A stretch of 51,926 bases of DNA from Candidatus Flavonifractor merdavium (GTDB lineage Bacteria > Bacillota > Clostridia > Oscillospirales > Oscillospiraceae): positions 1-51,926 of the forward strand of contig DWXF01000031.1 in assembly GCA_019119335.1 (NCBI GenBank). The letters run 5' to 3'. This document shows positions 1 to 6,245 of this stretch, piece by piece. The notes beneath the pieces are model-generated. The model saw only the letters and a program-made list of their open reading frames with translations. It had not been told where the DNA came from and made no database searches. Position 1 is the first letter of the stretch; every line of letters starts with the position of its first letter. The position numbers were made by a program, and so were the translations under genes.

Positions 1-112
1 CGCTGGGCCGCAGGTCCCGCTCTACCTCCGGCAGGCAGTTAGGTGACAGCAGGATAGAGCCAATCACGCTCTGCTCCGCCGATACGTCCCATGCCAGCTC
101 ATCCGCTTCCAT
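1..112 (-). CDS. dnaB: Replicative DNA helicase, DnaB type (5' end only)
   Basis: Only the first 37 or so codons lie in the window; the gene runs off the left edge. The visible N-terminus reads MEADELAWDVSAEQSVIGS and continues ILLSPNCLPEVERDL, which matches the start of the DnaB N-terminal domain (AEQxVIGxILL, then a proline/leucine stretch). DnaB helicases unwind DNA ahead of the replisome. The ATG at 112 follows an AGGAGG at about 129-124, and the gene overlaps the end of the upstream initiator-like gene by 14 bases, so the two are probably translationally coupled. In this setting it is most likely the phage replication helicase. The C-terminal ATPase is not visible, so a truncated gene cannot be excluded. 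Confidence 0.8.
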   Translation of the reverse strand, partial: MEADELAWDVSAEQSVIGSILLSPNCLPEVERDLRPS

Positions 113-896
113 CCGGCACCATGACCTCCTCTCCGTTGATGACCTCCATGTGCCACCCGCTCATCTGCCGGGCGGCCGGCCTGCTCGGGGGCTGCGGGAC
201 CGAAGGCTTGGAGGGCTCGTCCATCCAGCGTTGGTTTTTCAGGTACCGACAGGCGTAAGGTGTAGCCCAGTCCTTGTCCTTGGTCTGCCAGAGCAGCGCC
301 CGGGCAATCTCGTCAATCAGCTGGTCGGACGGCTTCAGCCTGTCCCACTCCCGGACAGCAGAGACCCGGTCCTCATGCCGGGGGTAAAACGCCCAGAACT
401 TCTCAAACCGCTCCGGCTTCCATTTGGGAACGCTCTTGGCCTTTTTCTTTTTGGCCTGTCCCCCTTGGGGGACTATAGGGGGTATATGATCTATACTTGT
501 ATTATTCTCTCCGACATTTTTGTCAGGAGGGGTCCCGTCAAAAATGTCGGGAGGGGTCCTGACAAAATTGTCAGGAGGTGGCGGCACTTCGCCACTCTTG
601 TCATACACGGCATAGATCCGCCGCTCCAGCACCTCCTGGGTCTCGCTGTCCCGTACCACATCAATGCGCAGATATCCCCGGTCCACCAGGATGGCCAGCA
701 GGCGCGTAATGCTCCGCTCGGAGAGGCCAAACAGCTCCACAAAATAGCTGTTGTGGGCGTAGCAGTAGCCACGCTTATCAGTCAGAGCCGTCACCTCGCC
801 GTAGAGCAGCTTGGCATTTGGCGGCAGGTCCTTGTCGTACCGCACCGCGGCCGGGATAACCGCCCAGTAAGAGGGCTCTTCCGTCATTCTGGCCAC
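99..896 (-). CDS. Phage replication initiator-like protein with winged-helix N-terminus
   Basis: This 265-residue protein has an N-terminal helix-turn-helix region (about residues 10-105, with LSERSITRLLAILVDRGYL as the recognition-helix stretch) of the HTH_36/phage replisome-organiser kind. A proline-rich linker with three 8-residue repeats (PPDNFVRT-like, about residues 105-130) follows, then a lysine-rich patch and a C-terminal helical domain (KWKPERFEKFWAFYPR). It sits directly upstream of a dnaB-type helicase gene, as phage initiators do, so a role in origin binding and helicase loading is inferred. A GTG at 896 is preferred over the ATG at 887 because a GGAGG lies 9 bases before the GTG but 18 before the ATG. 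The linker repeats are DNA iterons (separate entry). It could instead be a transcriptional regulator. Confidence 0.75.
   Translation of the reverse strand: MARMTEEPSYWAVIPAAVRYDKDLPPNAKLLYGEVTALTDKRGYCYAHNSYFVELFGLSERSITRLLAILVDRGYLRIDVVRDSETQEVLERRIYAVYDKSGEVPPPPDNFVRTPPDIFDGTPPDKNVGENNTSIDHIPPIVPQGGQAKKKKAKSVPKWKPERFEKFWAFYPRHEDRVSAVREWDRLKPSDQLIDEIARALLWQTKDKDWATPYACRYLKNQRWMDEPSKPSVPQPPSRPAARQMSGWHMEVINGEEVMVPDGSG
513..584. repeat. Three tandem 24-bp iterons, candidate phage replication origin
   Basis: Three consecutive 24-bp units (513-536, 537-560, 561-584) share the core GTCRGGAGGGGTCC, and each begins with a small GAC/GTC-flanked A/T tract. Just to the left, 470-512 is AT-rich in an otherwise GC-rich gene. 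The units lie in the linker of the initiator-like gene and encode its 8-residue repeats. Iterons inside the initiator gene next to an AT-rich unwinding stretch are the lambda-type origin layout. The origin function is inferred. Confidence 0.6.
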
Positions 897-942
897 CGGC
901 CGCCACCTCCTCTTGCAAATCCGTGTCATTTGTGCTAATATA

Positions 943-1015
943 ACTATGGTTTTCATGCACGAAACCATTGTTTGGCCCTGCTGTCTGTGCCCGCAGACAG
1001 TGGGGCCTCTTTTTT
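943..1015 (-). promoter_or_regulatory. Structured leader upstream of the initiator-like gene
   Basis: Two inverted repeats sit in tandem. One is near 943-967 (ATGGTTT with AAAACCAT on the other arm). The other is at 973-1009 (CTGTCTG with CAGACAG inside an outer GGCCC/GGGCC stem). The second is followed on the plus strand by a run of seven T at 1011-1017, so in that direction it looks like a terminator that would stop antisense transcription. In the gene's own direction it is a 5' leader structure. No function is certain. Confidence 0.35.
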
Positions 1016-1036
1016 TGCCCTTTCATGGCGTTCCTC

Positions 1037-1348
1037 CTACCAGATCCCCCGGTCTATCATGGCCTTGATGGCCGCCTTTTTGATCAACTCCCGGTTGGCG
1101 GCCCGCTCCTCTTCGCTGACCTCAATGTCCTTGTGAGGTGTGAAGCACAAGGTGGTGCCCAGCTTCTCCCCCGAGTCCATGGTGGCGCTCTCATCCACCA
1201 GCACCCGCTCCCCCGACATCTCGGTGAGCCAGTGCAGCCCCTTCCGGCGGGTCATAATGGTGTCCACCTCATACCGGCCGATCTTCTCATGGATGACCTT
1301 CGTGGTAATCTCCAGCTCCTCCAGCGGCTCAATATTTAAATCATGCAT
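1037..1348 (-). CDS. Small phage protein of unknown function (103 aa)
   Basis: I do not recognise this protein. It is 103 residues, soluble, and rich in charged residues, with an N-terminal LEELEITT stretch and a predicted helical C-terminus (SEEERAANRELIKKAAIKAM). No membrane segment, Cys cluster or clear DNA-binding motif is visible. The ATG at 1348 is preceded by a strong GGGGAGGTGAGG at about 1369-1358 with good spacing, which supports real translation. It follows the HTH gene at 1358-1855 after only 9 bases and lies in the early-gene direction of the prophage, so it is probably an early regulatory or replication accessory protein. Confidence 0.6.
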   Translation of the reverse strand: MHDLNIEPLEELEITTKVIHEKIGRYEVDTIMTRRKGLHWLTEMSGERVLVDESATMDSGEKLGTTLCFTPHKDIEVSEEERAANRELIKKAAIKAMIDRGIW

Positions 1349-1357
1349 ATGTATACC

Positions 1358-1855
1358 TCACCTCCCCTGTTTTGTTGTATGCGCCGACAGGGCTGTCCTA
1401 TGAGAATCCGAGCCTTCCCGGGCGCACCGAAGCTCCAGGGCGGCCTCCACGATCTCCTGAAGGTCCTCCATGATGGCGTCAAACTCGGCCCGCTCGCTTT
1501 CATCAATGACGTTATCCTCGGTGATCCGCAGTAGCCGCCGGTCAGCGTGGGACTCCGCGAAGATGAAAATGCGGTTAGTCAGCTTGGCGCTGGCCTCCAG
1601 GATGGACTTGGGCTGTACCTCCGGCACCACGCTGTTGTACAGGGCGTTGGTCTCCCGCAGATGCTGGAAAGCCAGGTGCTGGGCATTGTACAAAATCACC
1701 ATCAGCTCCACCACCTCATTGGGTGGTACCCGCTGACCAGTCTCATAGGCCCGCAGACTCTCCACGCTGATACCCAGCCGCTCCGCTGCCGCCTCCTGGG
1801 TAAAACCGGCGGCTTTGCGGCAGGTCTTATAAATATTCCGGCAATCGTCCGGCAT
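1358..1855 (-). CDS. XRE-family HTH protein of the prophage early region (165 aa)
   Basis: The N-terminus (about residues 5-55) is a Cro/CI-type helix-turn-helix: CRKAAGFTQEAAAERLGIS is helix 2-turn-helix 3 and VESLRAYETGQRVP is the usual continuation. The rest (residues 60-165) is helical and charged with no recognised domain, perhaps for oligomerisation or a partner. The ATG at 1855 has AAGGAGG 8 bases or so upstream. It lies between the Cro-like gene and the initiator-like gene on the same strand, so it is likely an early transcriptional regulator of the phage. Whether it activates or represses cannot be told. Confidence 0.75.
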   Translation of the reverse strand: MPDDCRNIYKTCRKAAGFTQEAAAERLGISVESLRAYETGQRVPPNEVVELMVILYNAQHLAFQHLRETNALYNSVVPEVQPKSILEASAKLTNRIFIFAESHADRRLLRITEDNVIDESERAEFDAIMEDLQEIVEAALELRCAREGSDSHRTALSAHTTKQGR

Positions 1856-1894
1856 GGTTATCTCCTCCTTGGCAGGGTAAAATGGATATTGGAA

Positions 1895-2110
1895 TCAGCT
1901 TGCTTCCCCGTCTGACCGTCCAGGCACGGCACGGCCATAAAGGGCATCAATGGAACACTCCAGTACATCGGCCAGTACCGGGAGATAGTCCAGGCCAGGC
2001 CTACGGGCACCGGATTCCCACATGCAAACCGTTGGTCTTGATGCCTTCACCGCCCGGGCCAGCTCCGCCTGAGTCATCCCTTTGCGCTCCCGCAGCTCTC
2101 TGATTTTCAA
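1895..2110 (-). CDS. Cro-like small XRE repressor
   Basis: This 71-residue protein is almost entirely a Cro/CI-type helix-turn-helix domain: MTQAELARAVKASRPTVCMW, then ESGARRPGLDYLPVLADVL. It begins with TTG at 2110, 7 bases after an AAGGAGG (2124-2118). It is the first gene of the leftward operon and faces away from the repressor gene at 2814, which is the classical position of Cro in a temperate-phage switch. It probably represses the lysogeny promoter and allows lytic development. The assignment as Cro rests on size and position and not on a specific sequence match. Confidence 0.75.
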   Translation of the reverse strand: MKIRELRERKGMTQAELARAVKASRPTVCMWESGARRPGLDYLPVLADVLECSIDALYGRAVPGRSDGEAS

Positions 2111-2160
2111 ATTCTTTCCTCCTTTCCGGTTGTCCTTTTCTCTCTCCTGTGATATGATTT

Positions 2161-2190
2161 ACAATAGGCTAACTATCTGTGCTGTTAACC
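2161..2190 (-). promoter_or_regulatory. Putative leftward early promoter with overlapping operator
   Basis: On the minus strand a -35 TTAACA (2188-2183) and a -10 TATTGT (2166-2161) are 16 bp apart, 50 bp or so upstream of the Cro-like gene. An interrupted palindrome, GGCTAAC (2167-2173) with GTTAACC (2184-2190), covers the spacer and -35, as a repressor site would. It is a prediction from sequence alone. Confidence 0.45.
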
Positions 2191-2264
2191 GTACCTTCTT
2201 CCCGCTCCATTTCTGCCTGCTGGCATTAACCGCGCTTTCATAAAACAAAATGGAGGTTCTTTAT

Positions 2265-2600
2265 GTGGACTTCTCTGAAATTAAACTAACATCTAAAGAG
2301 CGCAAAATCTTAAAGTCTGGGAAACAACAGTACATCACGCCTAATTGCGACACTGAACGCCTCCTCCGCTTAAAACTTGCGGAAGAAGAATTTTCCGGGC
2401 CTCCTGGCTTTCAACCGCGACCGACCGGACGCATTTGCACAACGCAGCTTGGCAAGGACTATCTGCAATACTATCGCATTGCCTTTCGAGATCGTTGGAT
2501 ACCCTACTGGATAACGACAGGGCTCTCGATCCTTGCTATTGTTATCTCAGGCATTGCGCTACTATCAGAATTAGGTTTGCTGCAATTGCAAGGCCCATAA
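2265..2600 (+). CDS. Small single-pass membrane protein of the lysogeny region
   Basis: I do not recognise a named family. The protein is about 111 residues: a charged N-terminal half (SEIKLTSKERKILK, then RLLRLKLAEEEF, which looks helical and HTH-like) and a C-terminal hydrophobic segment (WITTGLSILAIVISGIALL) that should span the membrane. A GTG start at 2265 is chosen because GGAGGT lies 7 bases upstream; the ATG at 2250 has no ribosome binding site and overlaps that GGAGGT. It is the first rightward gene, divergent from the Cro-like gene. Codon use and AT content differ from the host genes, fitting phage origin. It may act in immunity or exclusion at the membrane, but that is a guess. Confidence 0.6.
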   Translation: MDFSEIKLTSKERKILKSGKQQYITPNCDTERLLRLKLAEEEFSGPPGFQPRPTGRICTTQLGKDYLQYYRIAFRDRWIPYWITTGLSILAIVISGIALLSELGLLQLQGP

Positions 2601-2730
2601 TCATCCAAGTGATAAACCAAGCCCAATTAGGTGGGCCGCCAGAATAAGGACGTTTCTTCAACCAATCAAACAGCACGATCATCCTTTCTTTCGTCTCGCT
2701 GCTTCACTGTGTGTTAATCATAAATCCGCA

Positions 2731-2789
2731 ATATCGAATTGTCAATATATTAAGTTTGAGTTTGCGTATTTTATACGCGATATCGAATT
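2731..2789. promoter_or_regulatory. Operator-like repeats upstream of the CI-type repressor
   Basis: This AT-rich stretch contains a 10-bp direct repeat ATATCGAATT at 2731-2740 and 2780-2789, and between them an inverted repeat GCGTAT-TTT-ATACGC at 2764-2778. It lies 25-83 bp before the repressor start and includes possible -35 boxes (TTGTCA at 2739, TTGAGT at 2756). The layout suggests repressor autoregulation. The rest of the 2601-2813 gap holds no gene that I can support. Confidence 0.5.
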
Positions 2790-2813
2790 CTTTATTAAGA
2801 GGTATATTCGCCG

Positions 2814-3434
2814 ATGGACAAAGAACTTTTTGTGCAAAAAGTCAAAATGATATGCTCGGCGAAGGGCATCAAGCCGACAAACGCCTGCAAGGAAAGCGGA
2901 GTCGGTGGAAGTTTTATCAATGACATTGAACGCGGTCGGGTTCCCTCCGTTTCCAAAGTCCAGATGCTTGCCGACTATCTCGGGGTAACCACCAGTGACT
3001 TACTGGGTGAAACTCAGAGCAATTCTCCCACTGGCATTCGTGTCCCCGTCCTCGGCACCATCCCCGCCGGTATCCCCCTGGAGGCCATTGAGGATATCCT
3101 GGACTGGGAGGAGATCCCGGCGGCCTGGGGCTCCGGAGACCGGCAGTATTTTGGCCTGCGTGTCAGAGGGGACAGCATGTATCCCCGCTATCTGGAGGGT
3201 GACACCGTCATTCTCCGAAAAGAAACGACCTGTGAGAGCGGCGACGATTGTGCCGTTCTGGTCAACGGCGATGCGGCCACCCTCAAGCAGGTCATGATCA
3301 GAGGGGACGGCAGCCTGGAGCTGCGCCCCACAAATCCGGCTTATCCTCCGCGTATCTACTCCCCCGCCGAGATCGAATCTTTCCCCGTGCAGATCATCGG
3401 CGTGGTGGTAGAACTGCGGCGGAAGATAAAATAA
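2814..3434 (+). CDS. LexA/CI-like phage repressor (HTH plus S24 peptidase)
   Basis: This 206-residue protein joins an N-terminal XRE helix-turn-helix (about residues 5-62; NACKESGVGGSFINDIERGR) to a C-terminal S24/LexA-type autopeptidase (about 75-203). Visible catalytic features are the Ser in GDSMYP (Ser121), the Lys in ATLKQV (Lys158) and an Ala-Gly cleavage site in IPAG (85-86). Such repressors keep a prophage silent and cleave themselves when RecA is activated by DNA damage. The ATG has AAGAGGT about 10 bases upstream. It stands opposite the Cro-like gene and just before ltp and the integrase, the usual lysogeny module order. Operator repeats precede it. This is the best evidence that the element is an SOS-inducible prophage. 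Confidence 0.9.
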   Translation: MDKELFVQKVKMICSAKGIKPTNACKESGVGGSFINDIERGRVPSVSKVQMLADYLGVTTSDLLGETQSNSPTGIRVPVLGTIPAGIPLEAIEDILDWEEIPAAWGSGDRQYFGLRVRGDSMYPRYLEGDTVILRKETTCESGDDCAVLVNGDAATLKQVMIRGDGSLELRPTNPAYPPRIYSPAEIESFPVQIIGVVVELRRKIK

Positions 3435-3475
3435 AAGAGTGTCCAGGATGGATGCACAAAGGGAGAGAGATTGAA

Positions 3476-4093
3476 ATGAAGAGGAATTGGAAGAGCTTTA
3501 TTTCCGGCTGTCTAACCACCCTTGCCGTCGTTGGCCTGGTTGGCACCGCTGCCGCTACTGTAGGAAAGCAGACCGTTACGGTGGACTACAATGACATCAA
3601 GGTGACGCTGAACGGCGAGCAGGTGGCACTGGTCAATGCAAACGGCAGTCCTGTGGAGCCCTTCGCCATCAACGGCACTACCTACCTCCCCATTCGTGCG
3701 GTGGCCACCGCTCTGGGCCTGGACGTGAGTTGGGACAGCACCACCAACACGGCTGTTCTGAGCACTCCATCTGTGGATACCAAACCAGATTCCGGAAGTT
3801 CCCTTACTACGGGTCAAAAAAATGCGCTTGAGCAGGCAAAAAGCTACCTTTCTGTTATGCCATTTTCTCGATCTGGCCTAATTGACCAGCTTGAATACGA
3901 AGGATATAGCACTGAGGACGCCACCTTTGCCGCAGACAACTGCGGCGCAAATTGGAATGAGCAGGCTGCCCTAAAGGCACAGTCATATCTCGATCTAATG
4001 TCCTTCTCCCGCTCCCAACTGATCGAACAGCTGGAATATGAAGGGTTTACCTCTGAACAAGCAGAATATGGCGCTACCGCTGTCGGATATTAA
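3476..4093 (+). CDS. Secreted protein: copper-amine-oxidase-like stalk domain plus two Ltp repeats (superinfection exclusion candidate)
   Basis: The 205-residue product starts with a signal-anchor (residues 1-28, hydrophobic CLTTLAVVGLVGTAAA). Next comes a copper-amine-oxidase N-terminal-type domain (about 33-95, with PFAINGTTYLPIRAVATALG). Two tandem repeats of about 45 residues follow (114-160 and 161-205), each with AKSYL or AQSYL, FSRS, LI-QLEYEG and a terminal acidic segment. The repeats match the Ltp/host cell surface-exposed lipoprotein family. The streptococcal phage TP-J34 Ltp protein of this family blocks injection of DNA by related phages, and its gene also lies in a lysogeny module. 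A typical lipobox is not evident. The ATG at 3476 follows GGGAGAGAG. It probably acts outside the membrane against superinfecting phage, but this is inferred. Confidence 0.8.
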   Translation: MKRNWKSFISGCLTTLAVVGLVGTAAATVGKQTVTVDYNDIKVTLNGEQVALVNANGSPVEPFAINGTTYLPIRAVATALGLDVSWDSTTNTAVLSTPSVDTKPDSGSSLTTGQKNALEQAKSYLSVMPFSRSGLIDQLEYEGYSTEDATFAADNCGANWNEQAALKAQSYLDLMSFSRSQLIEQLEYEGFTSEQAEYGATAVGY

Positions 4094-4157
4094 CTGGTGT
4101 TTATGTGAGCATTGTTAAGGATTCCTCTAAAAATTTGAAATAGAGAAGGCGAGTAGC

Positions 4158-4589
4158 ATGGCAAGATGGAAAGCGAATAAGTCCAAAAAGCCCATATGGA
4201 CCATTCTTATCGTTCTTATTGTGCTGGTATTGATCGGTGGCATCATGAGTGCGTGCAATCCGGAAAGCGCTCAGCCCAGCGATACGCCGCCTGCCGCTGT
4301 GACGACCGCTTCTCCTGATCCAACGATTGAGGCAACTCCAACACCTACACCCACGCCTACCCCTACTCCTACGCCAACACCGACGCCCACGCCAACACCC
4401 GAGCCGACTCCTACCCCCACGCCAGAACCGACTCCGGAACCAACGCCAGCAGAGGAAATGGTCTGGATTTCCCAAACCGGGAGTAAATATCACAGGAAGT
4501 CAAGCTGTAGCGGAATGAATGATCCGTGGCAGGTGCCCATCAGTGAGGCTCAGTCTATGGGACTGACTGCCTGTAAGCGATGCTATTAA
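4158..4589 (+). CDS. Membrane-anchored protein with Thr-Pro repeats and a Cys/His C-terminal motif
   Basis: The 143-residue product has a short basic N-terminus, one membrane segment (about residues 13-33, PIWTILIVLIVLVLIGGIM), a long extracellular Thr-Pro/Glu-Pro repeat spacer (about 58-97) and a compact C-terminal module of about 40 residues with SKYHRKSSCSG and a final CKRCY. The spacing of His, Cys and the closing CxxC resembles the small Ada-like metal-binding module found at the end of many Gram-positive surface proteins and thermonuclease-like proteins. It lies between ltp and the integrase, so it is probably a lysogenic-conversion or exclusion gene expressed from the prophage. The function is not known. 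Confidence 0.7.
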   Translation: MARWKANKSKKPIWTILIVLIVLVLIGGIMSACNPESAQPSDTPPAAVTTASPDPTIEATPTPTPTPTPTPTPTPTPTPTPEPTPTPTPEPTPEPTPAEEMVWISQTGSKYHRKSSCSGMNDPWQVPISEAQSMGLTACKRCY

Positions 4590-4622
4590 ATAGCATCATA
4601 GGCCTATTCCCAAATTAAAAGA

Positions 4623-4646
4623 GCCGGGGCTTTCGCCCCGGCCTCT
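4623..4646. terminator. Bidirectional rho-independent terminator
   Basis: GCCGGGGC (4623-4630) pairs with GCCCCGGC (4635-4642) around a TTTC loop, with CTCTTAAA after it and AAAAGAG before it. It ends the rightward lysogeny transcript before the integrase gene. Confidence 0.8.
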
Positions 4647-4667
4647 TAAACCGCCAGAAATCGAACA

Positions 4668-4680
4668 TTTGTGCCACAAA
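4668..4680. promoter_or_regulatory. Palindrome before the integrase gene
   Basis: TTTGTG-C-CACAAA is a perfect 13-bp palindrome with a single central base, 15 bp before the integrase start and just downstream of the terminator. It could be an operator for a phage regulator that controls integrase expression. No promoter boxes are convincing here. Confidence 0.4.
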
Positions 4681-4695
4681 AGGCAGGTGACAAAC

Positions 4696-6180
4696 ATGGA
4701 CGCAGCCCAATACCTCCGCAAATCCCGGATGGAGGAGGGTATGGACACCGAGGAGGTACTAGCCAAGCACCGCAAGGCCCTGGCCGCCTTCGCCGCCGCC
4801 CACGACATCCACATCATCGAGACCTATTACGAGGTGGTCAGCGGGGAGAGCCTGTACGCCCGGCCGGAGATGCTGCGGCTACTGGAGGACGTGGAGGACG
4901 GCCGGTATGACGCGGTGCTGGTGATGGATCTGGACCGGCTCTCCCGTGGCCGTATGAAGGACCAGGGCATCATCCTGGACGCCTTCCGGGACTCCGGCAC
5001 CCTCATCGTCACCCCGGAAAAGACCTACAATCTGTCCGACGATCTGGACGACGAGCTGGCAGAGTTCAAGACCTTTATGAGCCGCCGGGAGTACAAGATC
5101 ATCAACAAGCGGCTGCGCCGGGGGCTGAAGCAGACCATCCAGGACGGCTGCTACGTGGCTAACGCCCCCTATGGCTACCGGAAGGTAACGGTGGACCGGA
5201 AACCCACCCTGGAGATCTACGAGCCGGAGGCCAAGTTCGTGCGGATGATGTACGACCTCTACCTCCAGGGCTACGGCTGCGTTTCCATCGCCCGGCACAT
5301 CAATTCCTTGGGGGCCAGGCCCCACCGCTCGGCGGAGTTCACCCGGAACAGCGTGGCCCACATCCTGCGCAACCCCACCTTTGCCGGCAAGATCGTGTGG
5401 GATCAAAAGACTCACATCCGCAAGGGGGCCAAGGGCAATCCCAAGCACATCACCATTTACAACCCCAGGGAGCAGTGGACCATCGTGGACGGGATCCACC
5501 CGGCCATCATCTCCCAGGAGACCTACGACCAGGTGCAGGCCATCCTGGCCGGGCGGTACATCCCCTCCCGGAATGACGGCACGGTGCGCAGCTCCCTGGC
5601 CGGGCTGGTGCTGTGCGCCAACTGCGGGCAGCACATGCAGCGGATGACCATGAAGGGCTCCCCTTACCTGCTGTGTACCCGGCCGGGGTGCTGCGCCTCC
5701 ACCAAGTTTGAGCTGGTGGAGGCACGGGTGCTGTCCTACCTGGAGGAGACCCTGGCCCGGATGGAGCTGGAGCAGCAGGCCGGAACCGGCCGGGACACCG
5801 CCGTGCTGGACAGCACCCTGGAGGCAATCAAGAAGGAGCTGGCCGCCGCCCAGCGGCAAAAGAACCGGCTGTACGAGCTGCTGGAGCTGGAGGAGTACGA
5901 CCTGCCCACCTTCCGGGAGCGGATGGCGGCGGTGAAGGCGAAGATTGCCGGGCTGGAGCGCCGGCAGCGGGAGACGGAGCGCACCATAGAGCAGGCCAGG
6001 CTGGCTGACCCCGCCTCCCTGGCCAGGAAGATCCGGGGGGTGCTGGACGCCTACGATGCCGCCGATCCCGCCGGCCGCAACGCCATGCTCAAAAGTGTGC
6101 TGGACACCGTATGGTACGAAAAAAAGAAGAAAACCGCGCCCACCGACTTCCAGCTGCGCTTCAGCTTAAAACCATTCTGA
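4696..6180 (+). CDS. int: Large serine recombinase (phage integrase)
   Basis: This 494-residue enzyme is a large serine recombinase. The N-terminal resolvase catalytic domain (1-150) has the nucleophile Ser10 in YLRKSR and the DLDRLSRGRMKDQG motif. A recombinase domain (about 165-270; GYRK, then NSVAHILRNPTFAGKI) follows. Next are a zinc ribbon (about 305-335, CANC and a second Cys pair near CTRPGCC) and a coiled coil (about 370-440). Such enzymes join short attP and attB sites without host factors and need a separate directionality factor to excise. The start at 4696 follows AGGCAGGTG; an earlier in-frame ATG at 4669 lacks a ribosome binding site. It is the last phage gene, and the element boundary lies within about 60 bp of its stop codon, the usual place for its att site. 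Confidence 0.93.
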   Translation: MDAAQYLRKSRMEEGMDTEEVLAKHRKALAAFAAAHDIHIIETYYEVVSGESLYARPEMLRLLEDVEDGRYDAVLVMDLDRLSRGRMKDQGIILDAFRDSGTLIVTPEKTYNLSDDLDDELAEFKTFMSRREYKIINKRLRRGLKQTIQDGCYVANAPYGYRKVTVDRKPTLEIYEPEAKFVRMMYDLYLQGYGCVSIARHINSLGARPHRSAEFTRNSVAHILRNPTFAGKIVWDQKTHIRKGAKGNPKHITIYNPREQWTIVDGIHPAIISQETYDQVQAILAGRYIPSRNDGTVRSSLAGLVLCANCGQHMQRMTMKGSPYLLCTRPGCCASTKFELVEARVLSYLEETLARMELEQQAGTGRDTAVLDSTLEAIKKELAAAQRQKNRLYELLELEEYDLPTFRERMAAVKAKIAGLERRQRETERTIEQARLADPASLARKIRGVLDAYDAADPAGRNAMLKSVLDTVWYEKKKKTAPTDFQLRFSLKPF

Positions 6181-6245
6181 TGGAAAACCCTTGCACCCCA
6201 AGGGTTTGGCGTAGTATATAAAACGCTATATCTTCCGATAAGGAC
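6181..6245. other. Probable prophage right attachment junction
   Basis: The integrase stops at 6180. A perfect inverted repeat AAACCCTTG (6185-6193) with CAAGGGTTT (6199-6207) and an AT-rich stretch (about 6211-6239) follow. Then a host-like reading frame that has no start codon opens at 6222. Large serine recombinases leave hybrid att sites of roughly 40-50 bp, so the crossover is probably between 6205 and 6245. The exact core cannot be seen without the left end. Confidence 0.6.

Noticed and set aside
513..584. Iterons as a CRISPR or transposon repeat
   Set aside because: Units are directly abutting with no spacers and lie within a coding frame; iterons fit better.
778..1026. Small frame upstream of the initiator-like gene
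   Set aside because: It overlaps the initiator in another frame, passes through the leader hairpins and has no convincing ribosome binding site.
4330..4450. Repeats that could suggest a CRISPR array
   Set aside because: They are degenerate six-base units coding for Thr-Pro repeats; there are no spacers and no cas genes.
1..6245. Integrative conjugative element instead of prophage
   Set aside because: No relaxase, coupling or type IV secretion genes are visible; repressor, Cro-like gene, Ltp and DnaB/initiator order are phage-like. The left part is outside the window, so this is not final.
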